The position numbers were made by a program, and so were the translations under genes. From Paracoccaceae bacterium (GTDB lineage Bacteria; Pseudomonadota; Alphaproteobacteria; Rhodobacterales; Rhodobacteraceae), in the NCBI GenBank assembly GCA_021775315.1, contig JAJFIC010000069.1, positions 1 to 52,335 of the forward strand: a DNA stretch of 52,335 bases, read 5' to 3'. Shown in pieces: positions 1-9,190 of the stretch (position 1 is its first letter; each line of letters starts with the position of its first letter). Below the pieces are notes generated by a model that saw nothing but the letters and a program-made list of their open reading frames with translations, searched no databases and had not been told where the DNA came from.

Positions 1-166
1 CCTTTGCAGCATTGCCCATTTTTTTCTTGCTTGGGAAGTGTTCACTGCAAATCGATACGGCCAACCGGATCAAGCGTTTGCTTTCATCCAAGTCTTGGGC
101 CTGACTATGGGTTGTTCCCCCGACCAATAATATTACTGATAGTACAACTGACAAAAATCTGTGCAT
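1..166 (-). CDS. Partial small exported protein (N-terminus only)
   Basis: The reverse strand starts with ATG at 166-164 and stays open to the window edge for 55 codons. The first 24 residues look like a Sec signal peptide: MHRF, then a hydrophobic run rich in V, L and I, then a likely cleavage region ending HSQAQ. The mature part begins DLDESKRLIRLA and contains one Cys. An AGGGG ribosome-binding sequence sits about 8 bases before the ATG. I do not recognise the family. The rest of the gene lies outside the window. rimO lies upstream in the same direction, but a hairpin separates them. Confidence 0.6.
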   Translation of the reverse strand, partial: MHRFLSVVLSVILLVGGTTHSQAQDLDESKRLIRLAVSICSEHFPSKKKMGNAAK

Positions 167-240
167 TTTTCTACCCCTGAGATCATGGTTAAATTTGAAT
201 CCAATTCTCGGCTATCCAGCTCTCCGCGCGTAAATTGCGG

Positions 241-261
241 AAACTCTCCCCCGGAGAGTTT
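241..261 (-). terminator. Hairpin directly after rimO
   Basis: This is a perfect 9-bp inverted repeat (aaactctcc / ggagagttt) with a 3-base loop, directly next to the rimO stop codon at 262-264. Read on the minus strand, the last arm ends in TTT. The U-tract is short, so termination may be incomplete. Confidence 0.6.
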
Positions 262-1671
262 CTATTTCGGCATTTGACCCCACAAGTCATACTCCCCCGC
301 CTCATCAACCACAACCTGAACGATATCCCCCGGCTTCAACCCCTCAAAGCCCTCATCAATAAACAGGTTCCCGTCTATCTCTGGCGCGTCGGCTTTGGTG
401 CGGCAGGTGGCGCCAGCCTCATCTACTTCGTCCACGATCACCTCCAGCGTTTGGCCGACTTTGGCCGCTAGTTTCGCCTCGGATATCACCTGTGATTTCT
501 CCATGAACCGGTTCCAGCGGTCTTGTTTGACCTCATCCGGCACATGATCTGGCAGGGCGTTGGACCGCGCCCCGGCGACGTTTTCGTACTGAAAGCAGCC
601 GACGCGATCCAATTTCGCCTCGTCCAGCCAATCGAGCAGGTGCTGGAACTCGGCCTCGGTCTCGCCGGGGAAGCCGACGATGAAGGTCGAGCGTAGGGTG
701 ATATCGGGGCAGGTTTTTCGCCAGTTTGCGATCTCGTCCAGCGTTTTGGCGCTTGCCGCGGGGCGGGCCATCCGGCGCAATACATCAGGGTGGGAATGCT
801 GGAACGGAATGTCGAGATAGGGCAGGATCAACCCATCCGCCATCAGCGGGATCAGGTCGCGGACATGCGGATAGGGATAGACGTAATGCAAGCGTATCCA
901 TGCACCAAGCTGGCCCAGATCGCGCGCCAGATCGGTGATGTGGGCGCGGTGGTCGCGTTCGGTTTTATGTTTGATATCAACGCCGTAGGCCGAGGTATCT
1001 TGACTAATCACCAGCAATTCTTTAACGCCATTTTCGACCAGTTTTTCCGCCTCTCGCAGGATGGCATGGGCGGGGCGCGAGGCAAGGCGCCCGCGCATGT
1101 CAGGGATGATGCAGAACTTGCATTTGTGGTTGCAGCCCTCTGAGATTTTCAGATAACTGTAGTGGCGCGGGGTCAGGGACACGCCGCTGGCGGGCAGCAA
1201 ATCAATGAAAGGGTCGGGGTCGGGCGGCACCGCCACATGGACAGCGTCAAGCACCTGTTCGTATTGGTGCGGGCCGGTGACGGCAAGGATTTTGGGGTGG
1301 TGAGTGCGGATATAATCCGGCTCGGCCCCAAGGCAGCCAGTGACAATGACCCGCCCGTTTTCCTTGAGGGCCTCGCCGATAGCATCAAGGCTTTCGGCCT
1401 TGGCTGAGTCGAGAAACCCACATGTGTTGACGATGACCGCGTCTGCCCCTTGGTAGTCAGGCGAGATGGCATACCCCTCGGCGCGCAAGCGGGTCAGGAT
1501 GCGTTCGCTGTCGACCAACGCTTTGGGACAACCAAGCGAAACCATACCGATGGTCGGCTGGCCGGGGCGGGCGGTGGCCGGGATGCGGGCATTGGTGGCG
1601 TCGTGCGGGACGCGCGCATTGGCGAGATCGGGGCGCAGGGATGGCGGGTTCTGGGTCATGGGGTGGCTCAT
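262..1671 (-). CDS. rimO: Ribosomal protein S12 methylthiotransferase RimO
   Basis: This radical-SAM enzyme adds a methylthio group to the conserved aspartate of ribosomal protein S12 in the cytosol. The 469 residues show the full family plan. An N-terminal MTTase domain carries cluster ligands C48 (SLGCPKAL), C84 (NTCGF) and C113 (TGCLGA). The radical-SAM motif CNHKCKFC is at 180-187, and a C-terminal TRAM-like domain starts near residue 400. The sequence [12 protein letters not shown] is typical of RimO rather than MiaB. The first 35 residues are a Pro/Ala-rich extension, so translation might begin a few codons later (Met5). The gene is single and ends at a hairpin. Confidence 0.95.
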   Translation of the reverse strand: MSHPMTQNPPSLRPDLANARVPHDATNARIPATARPGQPTIGMVSLGCPKALVDSERILTRLRAEGYAISPDYQGADAVIVNTCGFLDSAKAESLDAIGEALKENGRVIVTGCLGAEPDYIRTHHPKILAVTGPHQYEQVLDAVHVAVPPDPDPFIDLLPASGVSLTPRHYSYLKISEGCNHKCKFCIIPDMRGRLASRPAHAILREAEKLVENGVKELLVISQDTSAYGVDIKHKTERDHRAHITDLARDLGQLGAWIRLHYVYPYPHVRDLIPLMADGLILPYLDIPFQHSHPDVLRRMARPAASAKTLDEIANWRKTCPDITLRSTFIVGFPGETEAEFQHLLDWLDEAKLDRVGCFQYENVAGARSNALPDHVPDEVKQDRWNRFMEKSQVISEAKLAAKVGQTLEVIVDEVDEAGATCRTKADAPEIDGNLFIDEGFEGLKPGDIVQVVVDEAGEYDLWGQMPK

Positions 1672-1872
1672 ATCCCAGAGCGGGCGCGTGGGAAAGCGGA
1701 TTGATTTGAATGTACCCTCTTAGACCGGGACGCTTGGGTTTTGGTCAACACCTGACCTTCATGGCCTTTGAAATCGCGCCTCTGGTGCGGGGGATGTGAC
1801 CTGAATTTCAATTGAGGATTGAATTTTCCCGACGTTCACATGATACTGATTGCATTCTTTAAGGATTTATTC

Positions 1873-3219
1873 ATGCCTAGACCGGATTACCTATCTCAAG
1901 GTGAGCGCGCTCGTCTTTTCCCTGTGCTTGCCACGACTTCAAAGGAAGGTCGGACCACGTCAATCGTGCTGGCTTGCCTAACATTAGTGAACGAATTTGG
2001 AACCGAGCTTTTGAAGTCCGTTGGGCAACGAAAGGGGAAACGAAGCGATTTAGCCGCGTTTACCGAAGTCGTTTTCAAGGGCGAAAAGTCAGTTCCAAAC
2101 GACCGTCCCGATGGGCTGATTGTTCTTCGAAATGGATCCAAAGAATGGAGGGCACTTGTCGAAGCTAAGGTGGGAAACAACAATCTGAATGCCGATCAGA
2201 TTGAGAAATACAGGATTATTGCAAAAGAGAATGATCTTGATTGTGTGATTTCGATTTCAAATCAATTCGCAACAACGCCGCAAGCGCATCCTTTGCAAGA
2301 GGTGCGCAAGAGTCGTTCCAAGATCCATGTTTATCATTGGTCGTGGATGTTTATTCTGACCGTTGCGGATCTTTTGCTTAGCAACGAATCCATTGAGGAT
2401 GAGGATCACGCAATTCTGTTAAACGAATTGGTCAGATTCCTTTCTCATGAAAGCGCTGGCTTACGCGGTTTTGATCGGATGCCTCCGGAATGGGCGGAGC
2501 TAAATAAACTGATATCTGCTGGCGGCAAAATCCCGGCTAAGTCTACAGAGGCCGCTATCGTTATGGAGGCCTGGCATCAGGAAACCAGGGATCTGTCGCT
2601 TATTCTAAGCCGCCAAACTGAAACAACCGTTCACCAAAAGCTTTCTCGGAAACATTTGGGTGACTCTGCCCTTAGGCAAAAAGATGAGTTGGCAAGGCTT
2701 CGAGAAACACACCAATTGCAACTTGAATTAGACGTGCCTGACGCAGCTGCCCCGATTGAAATCGTTGCGGATATTCCAAGGCGTACGATCGAAGTTGGTA
2801 TGTCACTCAAATCACCGGAAGATCGGGTTTCTGCCAAAGCCCGTCTAAACTGGCTGCTGAGGCAGATTAGAATCGAAAATACAACGGATATTTTCGTTCG
2901 ATTTAAGTGGCGCGGCAGAAGTGAAGTCACACAGTTTTCACTGGAAGAATTAAGAGCTGATCCGTCCGTTTGTGAGGAAGGCAAATCAAACTTGCAACTC
3001 AGCGGGTTCCACATTTTCCAAGCAAAACGACTTGGTGCTCGATTTACTCAGCAAAGCAATTTTATTTCAGACTTGGAGGCAATGGCGCCCGAATTTTACA
3101 AATTGATTGGGCAGGAACTGGTTGAGTGGAGGAAAAGCGCACCTAAAATCAGGAGCGAGCCAATTGTCGAAAACGAGACAGAGGATACCCTTGAGATAGA
3201 AGATGGCTCTGCTTCCTGA
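1873..3219 (+). CDS. Unknown protein with PD-(D/E)xK (RecB-type) nuclease signature
   Basis: This 448-residue protein belongs to no family I can name. Residues 60-115 carry what looks like a RecB/Cas4-type nuclease core: E65 (FTEVVF), D80 in RPDGLIV, the E97-A-K99 pair in LVEAKV, and Q109-IEK-Y113, which matches the QxxxY motif. No helicase, HNH or methylase motif follows. The C-terminal half is mixed helix and strand, with an acidic tail. I chose ATG 1873 because AAGGA lies 8 bases upstream; a TTG at 1821 in another context is less likely. The gene is visibly A+T-richer than its neighbours: two sampled 60-base lines gave 38% and 43% GC. It has no same-strand partner. This suggests horizontal transfer and perhaps a defence or DNA-processing role, but the function is unknown. 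Confidence 0.75.
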   Translation: MPRPDYLSQGERARLFPVLATTSKEGRTTSIVLACLTLVNEFGTELLKSVGQRKGKRSDLAAFTEVVFKGEKSVPNDRPDGLIVLRNGSKEWRALVEAKVGNNNLNADQIEKYRIIAKENDLDCVISISNQFATTPQAHPLQEVRKSRSKIHVYHWSWMFILTVADLLLSNESIEDEDHAILLNELVRFLSHESAGLRGFDRMPPEWAELNKLISAGGKIPAKSTEAAIVMEAWHQETRDLSLILSRQTETTVHQKLSRKHLGDSALRQKDELARLRETHQLQLELDVPDAAAPIEIVADIPRRTIEVGMSLKSPEDRVSAKARLNWLLRQIRIENTTDIFVRFKWRGRSEVTQFSLEELRADPSVCEEGKSNLQLSGFHIFQAKRLGARFTQQSNFISDLEAMAPEFYKLIGQELVEWRKSAPKIRSEPIVENETEDTLEIEDGSAS

Positions 3220-3243
3220 TGTGAAAACCCAGCGCGTTGTTGC

Positions 3244-4347
3244 TCAAACCTTCCGGCAAATCAGGTAGCAGTGCACGTAATCCATTCCGTGGCCCTCGGG
3301 CGAGTTGGCGACCCGATCCTGATAGCGCCCGTAAAAGTCGTCAACGATCATGGCGCGTTCGTCGGCTGGGCGATCGGTTGATAATCCGCGCAGAAACACC
3401 GGCTCGGACCAGCTGCGCAGGGTCGGGATATAGGATTTGGCAAAGCTGGCGGCGTCGCCCTTAGATTTGAAATCGGCGGCAAACGGGCAGGGGACCACGC
3501 GGGTTTCAACGTGCTCCAGGCGCAATCCGGCCTTGTAAACCGTGCTTTCAGGGTCGTTGATGGGGCGCGTGAATTGGTCCACGGTGCGGTAAACCTGTGG
3601 AAAGTTTGTCGCTGCATATTCCGTTTGGGTAATCGTGCCTTCGTCCGCCATCCCACGCCAAATTTCGTTGAACGTGTCAAACATCGACACGCCACCGGTA
3701 TGGCCCAGATAGCGGCCCTTTTCATCAATGCCAAAGTTGAACAGTGCTAGCAAGCCGCCACTTGCAAGCTCTGCCGTGCGGTTCAGCAGGAAGTTTTCCC
3801 AATCAACCGCACCTTTGACCTCAAACGCTTTGCGAACCTCGCCGCTCGCGCCAACCATATGGACGTGATCTTCTATCTGCGCCGGAACCTCGGTGATATA
3901 ATGCGAGGCGGTGGCAGAATGGCCAAGGTTCAAACTGCCCGGTGGCACGATCCGGCTGTGAAAGCTGGTGGCCGAGGCCATGACATAAAGGTTGTCGATA
4001 TGGCTTGCATAGCTTTCAGTGTCGGTCAGGCCGTGCACGATCTGAAACAATTGCGAGAAATCATTGCGCGGCAAATCGGTATAGACCATCTGGATCGGGC
4101 GCGATGGGCAGCGGTCGCGAATGTCGCCTAAAACCCGCCCGACCATGTCAATCGAGGTGCCGCCGTCAGCACAGCCCATATCGGTCATCGTGAAAACGCT
4201 GCCGTCATCGGCGGGTGGTTGGCGGTCAATGGCGTCCAAAATCAGCCCGGTCGCATTGTCCATCACGTGTTTGGCCCCGATGGTGGCGCGCGAATAATAA
4301 CCCGCACCCTTCATGGCCATAAAGTCGTCTGTTTTCCGGCTTGTCAT
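3244..4347 (-). CDS. SABATH-type SAM-dependent carboxyl methyltransferase
   Basis: The 367 residues match the layout of the plant salicylate/jasmonate/IAA carboxyl methyltransferase family (Methyltransf_7), which is usually about 360 residues. The start motif MKGAGYYS is at 12-19. The SAM-binding loop TDMGCADGGTS is at 55-65. TDLPRNDF at 90-97 corresponds to the plant NDLPxNDFN signature. SLNLGHSATASHYITEVP at 138-155 corresponds to the plant SLHFxHSSYSLHWLSQVP segment, with Tyr at the Trp position. The family transfers a methyl group from SAM to a carboxylate (or a ring nitrogen) of a small molecule. The substrate here cannot be read from the sequence. AAGGGG lies 7 bases before the ATG. A 9-bp palindromic site lies upstream. 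Confidence 0.85.
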   Translation of the reverse strand: MTSRKTDDFMAMKGAGYYSRATIGAKHVMDNATGLILDAIDRQPPADDGSVFTMTDMGCADGGTSIDMVGRVLGDIRDRCPSRPIQMVYTDLPRNDFSQLFQIVHGLTDTESYASHIDNLYVMASATSFHSRIVPPGSLNLGHSATASHYITEVPAQIEDHVHMVGASGEVRKAFEVKGAVDWENFLLNRTAELASGGLLALFNFGIDEKGRYLGHTGGVSMFDTFNEIWRGMADEGTITQTEYAATNFPQVYRTVDQFTRPINDPESTVYKAGLRLEHVETRVVPCPFAADFKSKGDAASFAKSYIPTLRSWSEPVFLRGLSTDRPADERAMIVDDFYGRYQDRVANSPEGHGMDYVHCYLICRKV

Positions 4348-4387
4348 GTGTCGGCCCCTTTTATGTTAGGGCAGAATGGGCAAGCGG

Positions 4388-4419
4388 ATTGGTCTTGTAA
4401 AGTGGCGTGTAAGACCAAT
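4388..4419. promoter_or_regulatory. Long palindrome upstream of the methyltransferase gene
   Basis: ATTGGTCTT at 4388-4396 and AAGACCAAT at 4411-4419 form a perfect 9-bp inverted repeat with a 14-base centre, 41-72 bases upstream of the methyltransferase ATG. The half-sites resemble those of FadR/PdhR-type GntR regulators (TTGGT...ACCAA), but the spacing is wider. An operator is more likely than a terminator because no T-run follows. Confidence 0.5.
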
Positions 4420-4433
4420 GACAGGTTTCACCC

Positions 4434-4450
4434 GGCGGGCTTTCCCCGCC
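4434..4450 (-). terminator. GC-rich hairpin after the ATP sulfurylase/APS kinase gene
   Basis: GGCGGG at 4434-4439 and CCCGCC at 4445-4450 form a perfect 6-bp stem with a 5-base loop, 26 bases past the stop codon of the sulfate-activation gene. There is no T-tract, so this is a weak terminator call. Confidence 0.35.
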
Positions 4451-4475
4451 AGGTAACTGATGTGATATCGCCAGT

Positions 4476-6179
4476 TTAACCGGCGATCAGGCCCAGTTGC
4501 TCAAGCTTCAAAATCACCTGATGGGCGCAATTGTCGACTTCCTGATTTTCGGTTTCCAGAACCAATTCAGGGGAACTCGGCACATCGTAAGGGTCAGAAA
4601 TCCCGGTGAATTCCTTGATTTTCCCGGCGCGTGCAAGCTTGTACAAACCCTTGCGGTCCCGACGTTCACATTCTTCGATTGAGGTTGCCACGTGGATTTC
4701 AAGGAAGGCACCGAACGCTTCGATGTCTTCTCGCACCGCCCGCCGAGTGGTGGCATAAGGCGCGATAGGCGCGCAGATCGCGATGCCACCGTTTTTGGTG
4801 ATTTCGCTGGCGACATACCCGATACGCCGGATGTTCAGATCGCGGTGTTCCTTGGAAAAGCCAAGCTCGGATGACAGGTTTTTGCGAACGATATCACCGT
4901 CCAGCAAGGTCACGGGACGCCCACCCATTTCCATCAGTTTAACCATCAATGCGTTGGCAATGGTGGATTTTCCTGAACCTGAAAAACCGGTAAAGAAAAC
5001 GGTGAAACCCTGTTGGGCGCGTGGCGGCCGGGTTTTACGCAATTCTTCGACAACTGTCGGGAACGAGAACCATTCCGGGATGTCCAGACCTTCGGACAGG
5101 CGGCGGCGCAATTCGGTGCCGGAAATGTTGAGAACTGTCAAACCCTCTTCGATTTCGTCGGCGGGTTCGTATTGGGCGCGTTCCTGCACGTAAACCATGT
5201 GTTTGAAATCGACCATTTCGATGCCCATTTCGGCCTCGTGCTGGCGGAACAAATCTTGCGCATCATAGGGACCATAGAAATCGACGCCTGCTGAATTCTT
5301 GCCGGGGCCAGCATGATCGCGACCAACGATGAAATGGGTGCAGCCGTGGTTTTTGCGGATCAGACCATGCCAGACGGCCTCGCGCGGGCCAGCCATGCGC
5401 ATTGCAAGGTTGAGCAGCGACATGGTTGTCGTCGAGGCCGGGTATTGGTCCAGCACAGCCTCGTAACAGCGAACGCGGGTGAAATGGTCGATGTCGCCGG
5501 GTTTGGTCAGACCAACGATTGGGTGGATCAACAGGTTGGCTTGCGCCTCTTTCGCGGCGCGAAAGGTCAGTTCCTGATGGGCGCGGTGCAACGGGTTGCG
5601 GGTCTGAAAGGCCACGATCTTGCGCCAGCCGAGTTTGCGGAAATAGGCGCGCAACTCGTTCGGGGTGTCGCGCCGGGCGCGGAAATCGTAATGGATCGGC
5701 TGCTGCAAGCCGGTGATCGCGCCGCCGAGATAGGTGTTGCCCGCAGTATTGTGCAGATAGTTCACAGCCGGGTGCGCATCGTCGTCAGCGCCGAAAACCA
5801 TTTCGGCCTCGCGCGATTTGTTCGGCACATATTTGTCGTTGATCGACAGGATCGCAAGGATCACACCCTCTTGGTCACGCAACGCGATGTCTTGCCCGGC
5901 TTCGATATCAGCGGCGAATTTATCCGACACATCCAGCGTGATCGGCATCGGCCAAAGCGTGCCGTCAGCAAGGCGCATGTTTTCCACAACGCTTTCGTAA
6001 TCCGCTTGGTTTAGAAAACCCTTGAGTGGATTGAACCCGCCGTTCATCAACAGCTCAAGATCGCAAATCTGGCGTGGGGTCAGATCCCAGGACGGCAATT
6101 CAGCCGCTTCCAGTTTCAACTTTTGCGCGCTGTCATAAGAGACATAAAGCTCCGTAATTGGGGCGATGTTCTGGTTCAT
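4476..6179 (-). CDS. Bifunctional sulfate adenylyltransferase / adenylylsulfate kinase
   Basis: One polypeptide of 567 residues carries both steps of sulfate activation: sulfate + ATP to APS, then APS + ATP to PAPS. The ATP sulfurylase part (about 1-385) shows QTRNPLHRAHQ at 192-202 and GRDHAGPG at 286-293, the nucleotide-binding HxxH and GRDHAG motifs. The APS kinase part (about 390-567) has the P-loop GFSGSGKST at 398-406 and LLDGD(I)VR further on. I preferred ATG 6179 (MNQNIAP) because family members begin just before that segment. An ATG two codons earlier (6185) is nearer a GTGGA sequence and is possible. The fusion replaces CysD/CysN plus CysC. The product feeds sulfate reduction and sulfotransferases, one of which lies 3 kb away. 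Confidence 0.95.
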   Translation of the reverse strand: MNQNIAPITELYVSYDSAQKLKLEAAELPSWDLTPRQICDLELLMNGGFNPLKGFLNQADYESVVENMRLADGTLWPMPITLDVSDKFAADIEAGQDIALRDQEGVILAILSINDKYVPNKSREAEMVFGADDDAHPAVNYLHNTAGNTYLGGAITGLQQPIHYDFRARRDTPNELRAYFRKLGWRKIVAFQTRNPLHRAHQELTFRAAKEAQANLLIHPIVGLTKPGDIDHFTRVRCYEAVLDQYPASTTTMSLLNLAMRMAGPREAVWHGLIRKNHGCTHFIVGRDHAGPGKNSAGVDFYGPYDAQDLFRQHEAEMGIEMVDFKHMVYVQERAQYEPADEIEEGLTVLNISGTELRRRLSEGLDIPEWFSFPTVVEELRKTRPPRAQQGFTVFFTGFSGSGKSTIANALMVKLMEMGGRPVTLLDGDIVRKNLSSELGFSKEHRDLNIRRIGYVASEITKNGGIAICAPIAPYATTRRAVREDIEAFGAFLEIHVATSIEECERRDRKGLYKLARAGKIKEFTGISDPYDVPSSPELVLETENQEVDNCAHQVILKLEQLGLIAG

Positions 6180-6221
6180 AATCATTATTCCACTTTTCAA
6201 TTGTTGCATCCTACAACCGGG

Positions 6222-6251
6222 GTCGGTTTATCCCGACACCGCTTGGCGGTG
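6222..6251 (-). promoter_or_regulatory. Two adjacent hairpins in the leader of the sulfate-activation gene
   Basis: GTCGG/CCGAC (6222-6226 with 6233-6237) and CACCGC/GCGGTG (6237-6242 with 6246-6251) form two neighbouring stems about 45-70 bases before the start codon. They share position 6237, so full pairing of one trims the other. I recognise no known riboswitch. Confidence 0.35.
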
Positions 6252-6267
6252 CAACTGTAAATACTGC

Positions 6268-6297
6268 AAACCAGCCATCGTTCAGGCGCAAGGCTGG
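6268..6297 (-). terminator. Possible weak terminator after thioredoxin reductase region
   Basis: CCAGCC at 6271-6276 pairs with GGCTGG at 6292-6297. On the minus strand TTT follows the second arm. It lies upstream of the trxB stop in coordinates and so downstream in reading direction. The loop is 15 bases long, so this is a low-confidence call. Confidence 0.3.
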
Positions 6298-6305
6298 GAC
6301 GCTGG

Positions 6306-7398
<1,093 letters not shown>

Positions 7399-7451
7399 CA
7401 CAGACAAGACAAAGGTAATTAGCGGCCAAACATACAATCAAGGAAATCGAA

Positions 7452-7952
7452 ATGCCCGGCAGTAAGCTTGATCCGATCGACAGGAAAATCCTGCGTGAAT
7501 TGCAGGATGACGGGCGGATGACCAATGTGGAATTGGCGCGCCGGGTTGGTATTTCGGCACCGCCTTGCCTGCGTCGGGTGCGCACGCTTGAGGAAAGCGG
7601 GCTGATCAAAGGCTATCATGCCGATGTAAATGCCCGCGAATTGGGCTTTGAGGTGCAGGTTTTTGCCATGGTTGGCTTGCACAGCCAAGCCGAGGTTGAT
7701 CTGTCAGCCTTTGAAGAAAAGTGCCGCAACTGGCCGTTGGTTCGCGAATGTCACATGCTGAATGGTGAGATCGACTTTATCCTGAAATGCGTCGCACCTG
7801 ATCTGTCGACTTTTCAAAACTTCCTGACCGAAGGGCTGACCTCGGCTGAAAACGTGGCCAGCGTGAAAACCTCGTTGGTCATTCGCGGTGCCAAGGATGA
7901 ACCGGGCGTGCCGTTTGATGTGCTGGAAAGCCGTGCCAACGCCGAAGACTAA
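7452..7952 (+). CDS. Lrp/AsnC family transcriptional regulator
   Basis: The 166 residues fit the family exactly. An N-terminal helix-turn-helix (about 5-60) contains LDPIDRKILRELQDDGRMTN and VGISAPPCLRRVRTLEESG, the recognition-helix region. An effector-binding RAM domain (about 70-150) follows. Members sense amino acids or other small molecules and form octamers on DNA. The effector is not readable. The gene is transcribed away from trxB and is followed by a long perfect hairpin. A dyad in the shared promoter region is the probable autoregulatory site. Control of trxB by this protein is an inference from position only. Confidence 0.92.
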   Translation: MPGSKLDPIDRKILRELQDDGRMTNVELARRVGISAPPCLRRVRTLEESGLIKGYHADVNARELGFEVQVFAMVGLHSQAEVDLSAFEEKCRNWPLVRECHMLNGEIDFILKCVAPDLSTFQNFLTEGLTSAENVASVKTSLVIRGAKDEPGVPFDVLESRANAED

Positions 7953-7999
7953 TAAGGCGGTGCTTGAGGGCAACTAACCTCGGCGGAAGGCCCCCGATT

Positions 8000-8023
8000 G
8001 TCGCCCGCACCAAAGCGGGCGAC
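8000..8023. terminator. Perfect hairpin between convergent genes
   Basis: GTCGCCCGC at 8000-8008 and GCGGGCGAC at 8015-8023 form a 9-bp perfect stem with a 6-base loop between the Lrp-type gene and the Hint-domain gene, which converge here. No T-run is visible on either side, but the position suggests a shared terminator. Confidence 0.55.
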
Positions 8024-8033
8024 TGATCTGGAT

Positions 8034-8891
8034 TTAACCAACCCGCAGCACCTCGGCTTCGAACCCTTTCAGGATTGGGCGCGCTGTGCGGCCAAACCGG
8101 GTCAGATCACCGTTCAGATGCGGAAATATCTGACGCAAATGCGATTGCATTTCCAGCGACATCACGGCGACACCAAAGTTGCCCGGATGATAGCTTTCGG
8201 TTTGCAGGCCGTTGGCTTCGATGATTTGGTGGCTGTCAAACATCAGGTTGAAGAACTCAAGCCCTTCCGCCGGGCGCACCTGCAAAATCGTGTCGCCATC
8301 CATCAGATCAATCGCCGGGGCCAGTGTTTCAGGCGAGCCAAACAGCGCTTCACAGCTGGGATGATTTGTTAAAAGCCGAAACCGTGACGATACAACCAGA
8401 TCCTGAATGGGGCGCAATTCGCCTAAAGCGTCTGCTTTGATGCGGATCACCATTTCCTCGTCTTCATCCCCCGCGCGTTTGGGTAATGTGCAAGAACTGA
8501 TCCAACGAAGCACCTGTGCACCGCCATCGCGGGTCTTGATTGCGTCACCGGGTTTCAGGTCTTCAACTGCGACCTGGCCATTCGGCGTGGCAATAAGCGA
8601 GCCTCGGGCGAAACAGGCGCAGATGTCTTCAAGATAGAGTTCCGCCGGGGCGAAATGATCGACACTCGAGATCGAACCGTCGTCCAGCAGCACGGAAATT
8701 CCCAAGCGATGGGTGACCGGTGTTTGCGCCCGCGGCCGTGCCAGTGGTGTGACCGGTATCGCCTCTGCGTGGCGAAAATTGCGAATGTGGCTATCCTTGA
8801 CGGCGATGCCGGGCCGCGCGCGCAGGTCGGGATCGTTTATCTTGTCAGGGCGGTTTCCCGGATGGAATCCGGGCGAGGGGGTATAAGTCAT
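8034..8891 (-). CDS. Hint-domain protein of unknown function
   Basis: The 285 residues contain a Hint (Hedgehog/intein) module of the Hint_2 type from about 93 to 235. It opens with CFARGSLIATPNG, in which Cys93 is the expected splice/cleavage nucleophile. VEDLKPGDAIKTRDGG and VLRWI follow, then a second block with HPSCEALFG, VRPAEG and LMFDSHQIIEANG. Proteins with this module are common in Rhodobacteraceae; some carry it as the end of exported, autocleaving proteins. No signal peptide is seen. The start at 8891 has AAGGA 8 bases upstream, and an in-frame extension to 8978 is unlikely. It is divergent from the sulfotransferase-like gene. The physiological role is unknown. Confidence 0.8.
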   Translation of the reverse strand: MTYTPSPGFHPGNRPDKINDPDLRARPGIAVKDSHIRNFRHAEAIPVTPLARPRAQTPVTHRLGISVLLDDGSISSVDHFAPAELYLEDICACFARGSLIATPNGQVAVEDLKPGDAIKTRDGGAQVLRWISSCTLPKRAGDEDEEMVIRIKADALGELRPIQDLVVSSRFRLLTNHPSCEALFGSPETLAPAIDLMDGDTILQVRPAEGLEFFNLMFDSHQIIEANGLQTESYHPGNFGVAVMSLEMQSHLRQIFPHLNGDLTRFGRTARPILKGFEAEVLRVG

Positions 8892-9190
8892 GCGTTCAGT
8901 CCTTTTCGGTCCTGAGTGCACGCCCACATCTACCCACCATAATGTAGATGAACACGAATAAAGCCGCCGAAGCGACACTTGTTATAGGCAACAATATAAT
9001 CCAAAAAAACCCACTAAGTCAACAAGATAGAGCATTTTGCAGCCTTTGGATACAATGCAAAGACTGGCAGCAAATTGTTTCGAATTTCTTAAGGTGGCCG
9101 ATATCGATGATGCGGCCATATTGCACCCTTGGCGCGATTTGTGCCAAACTGGCCAAACCCAGCGACAATCTCCTTTATCACAGGCTGAAG
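8892..9190. promoter_or_regulatory. Divergent A+T-rich intergenic region with a dyad
   Basis: About 300 bases separate the divergent Hint-domain and sulfotransferase-like genes. The stretch is A+T-rich, notably 8951-9040, and codes for nothing convincing. It contains a perfect dyad, CATCTAC at 8927-8933 and GTAGATG at 8944-8950, about 36 bases upstream of the Hint start codon. The dyad is a candidate operator; promoters for both genes must lie here. Confidence 0.45.

Noticed and set aside
5313-6014. 233-residue plus-strand open frame opposite the ATP sulfurylase gene
   Set aside because: It is a shadow of a firmly identified enzyme and has no recognisable domain.
8948-9190. Upstream extension of the sulfotransferase-like gene
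   Set aside because: The added segment is A+T-rich and does not resemble the family, whose start lies just before the PAPS loop.
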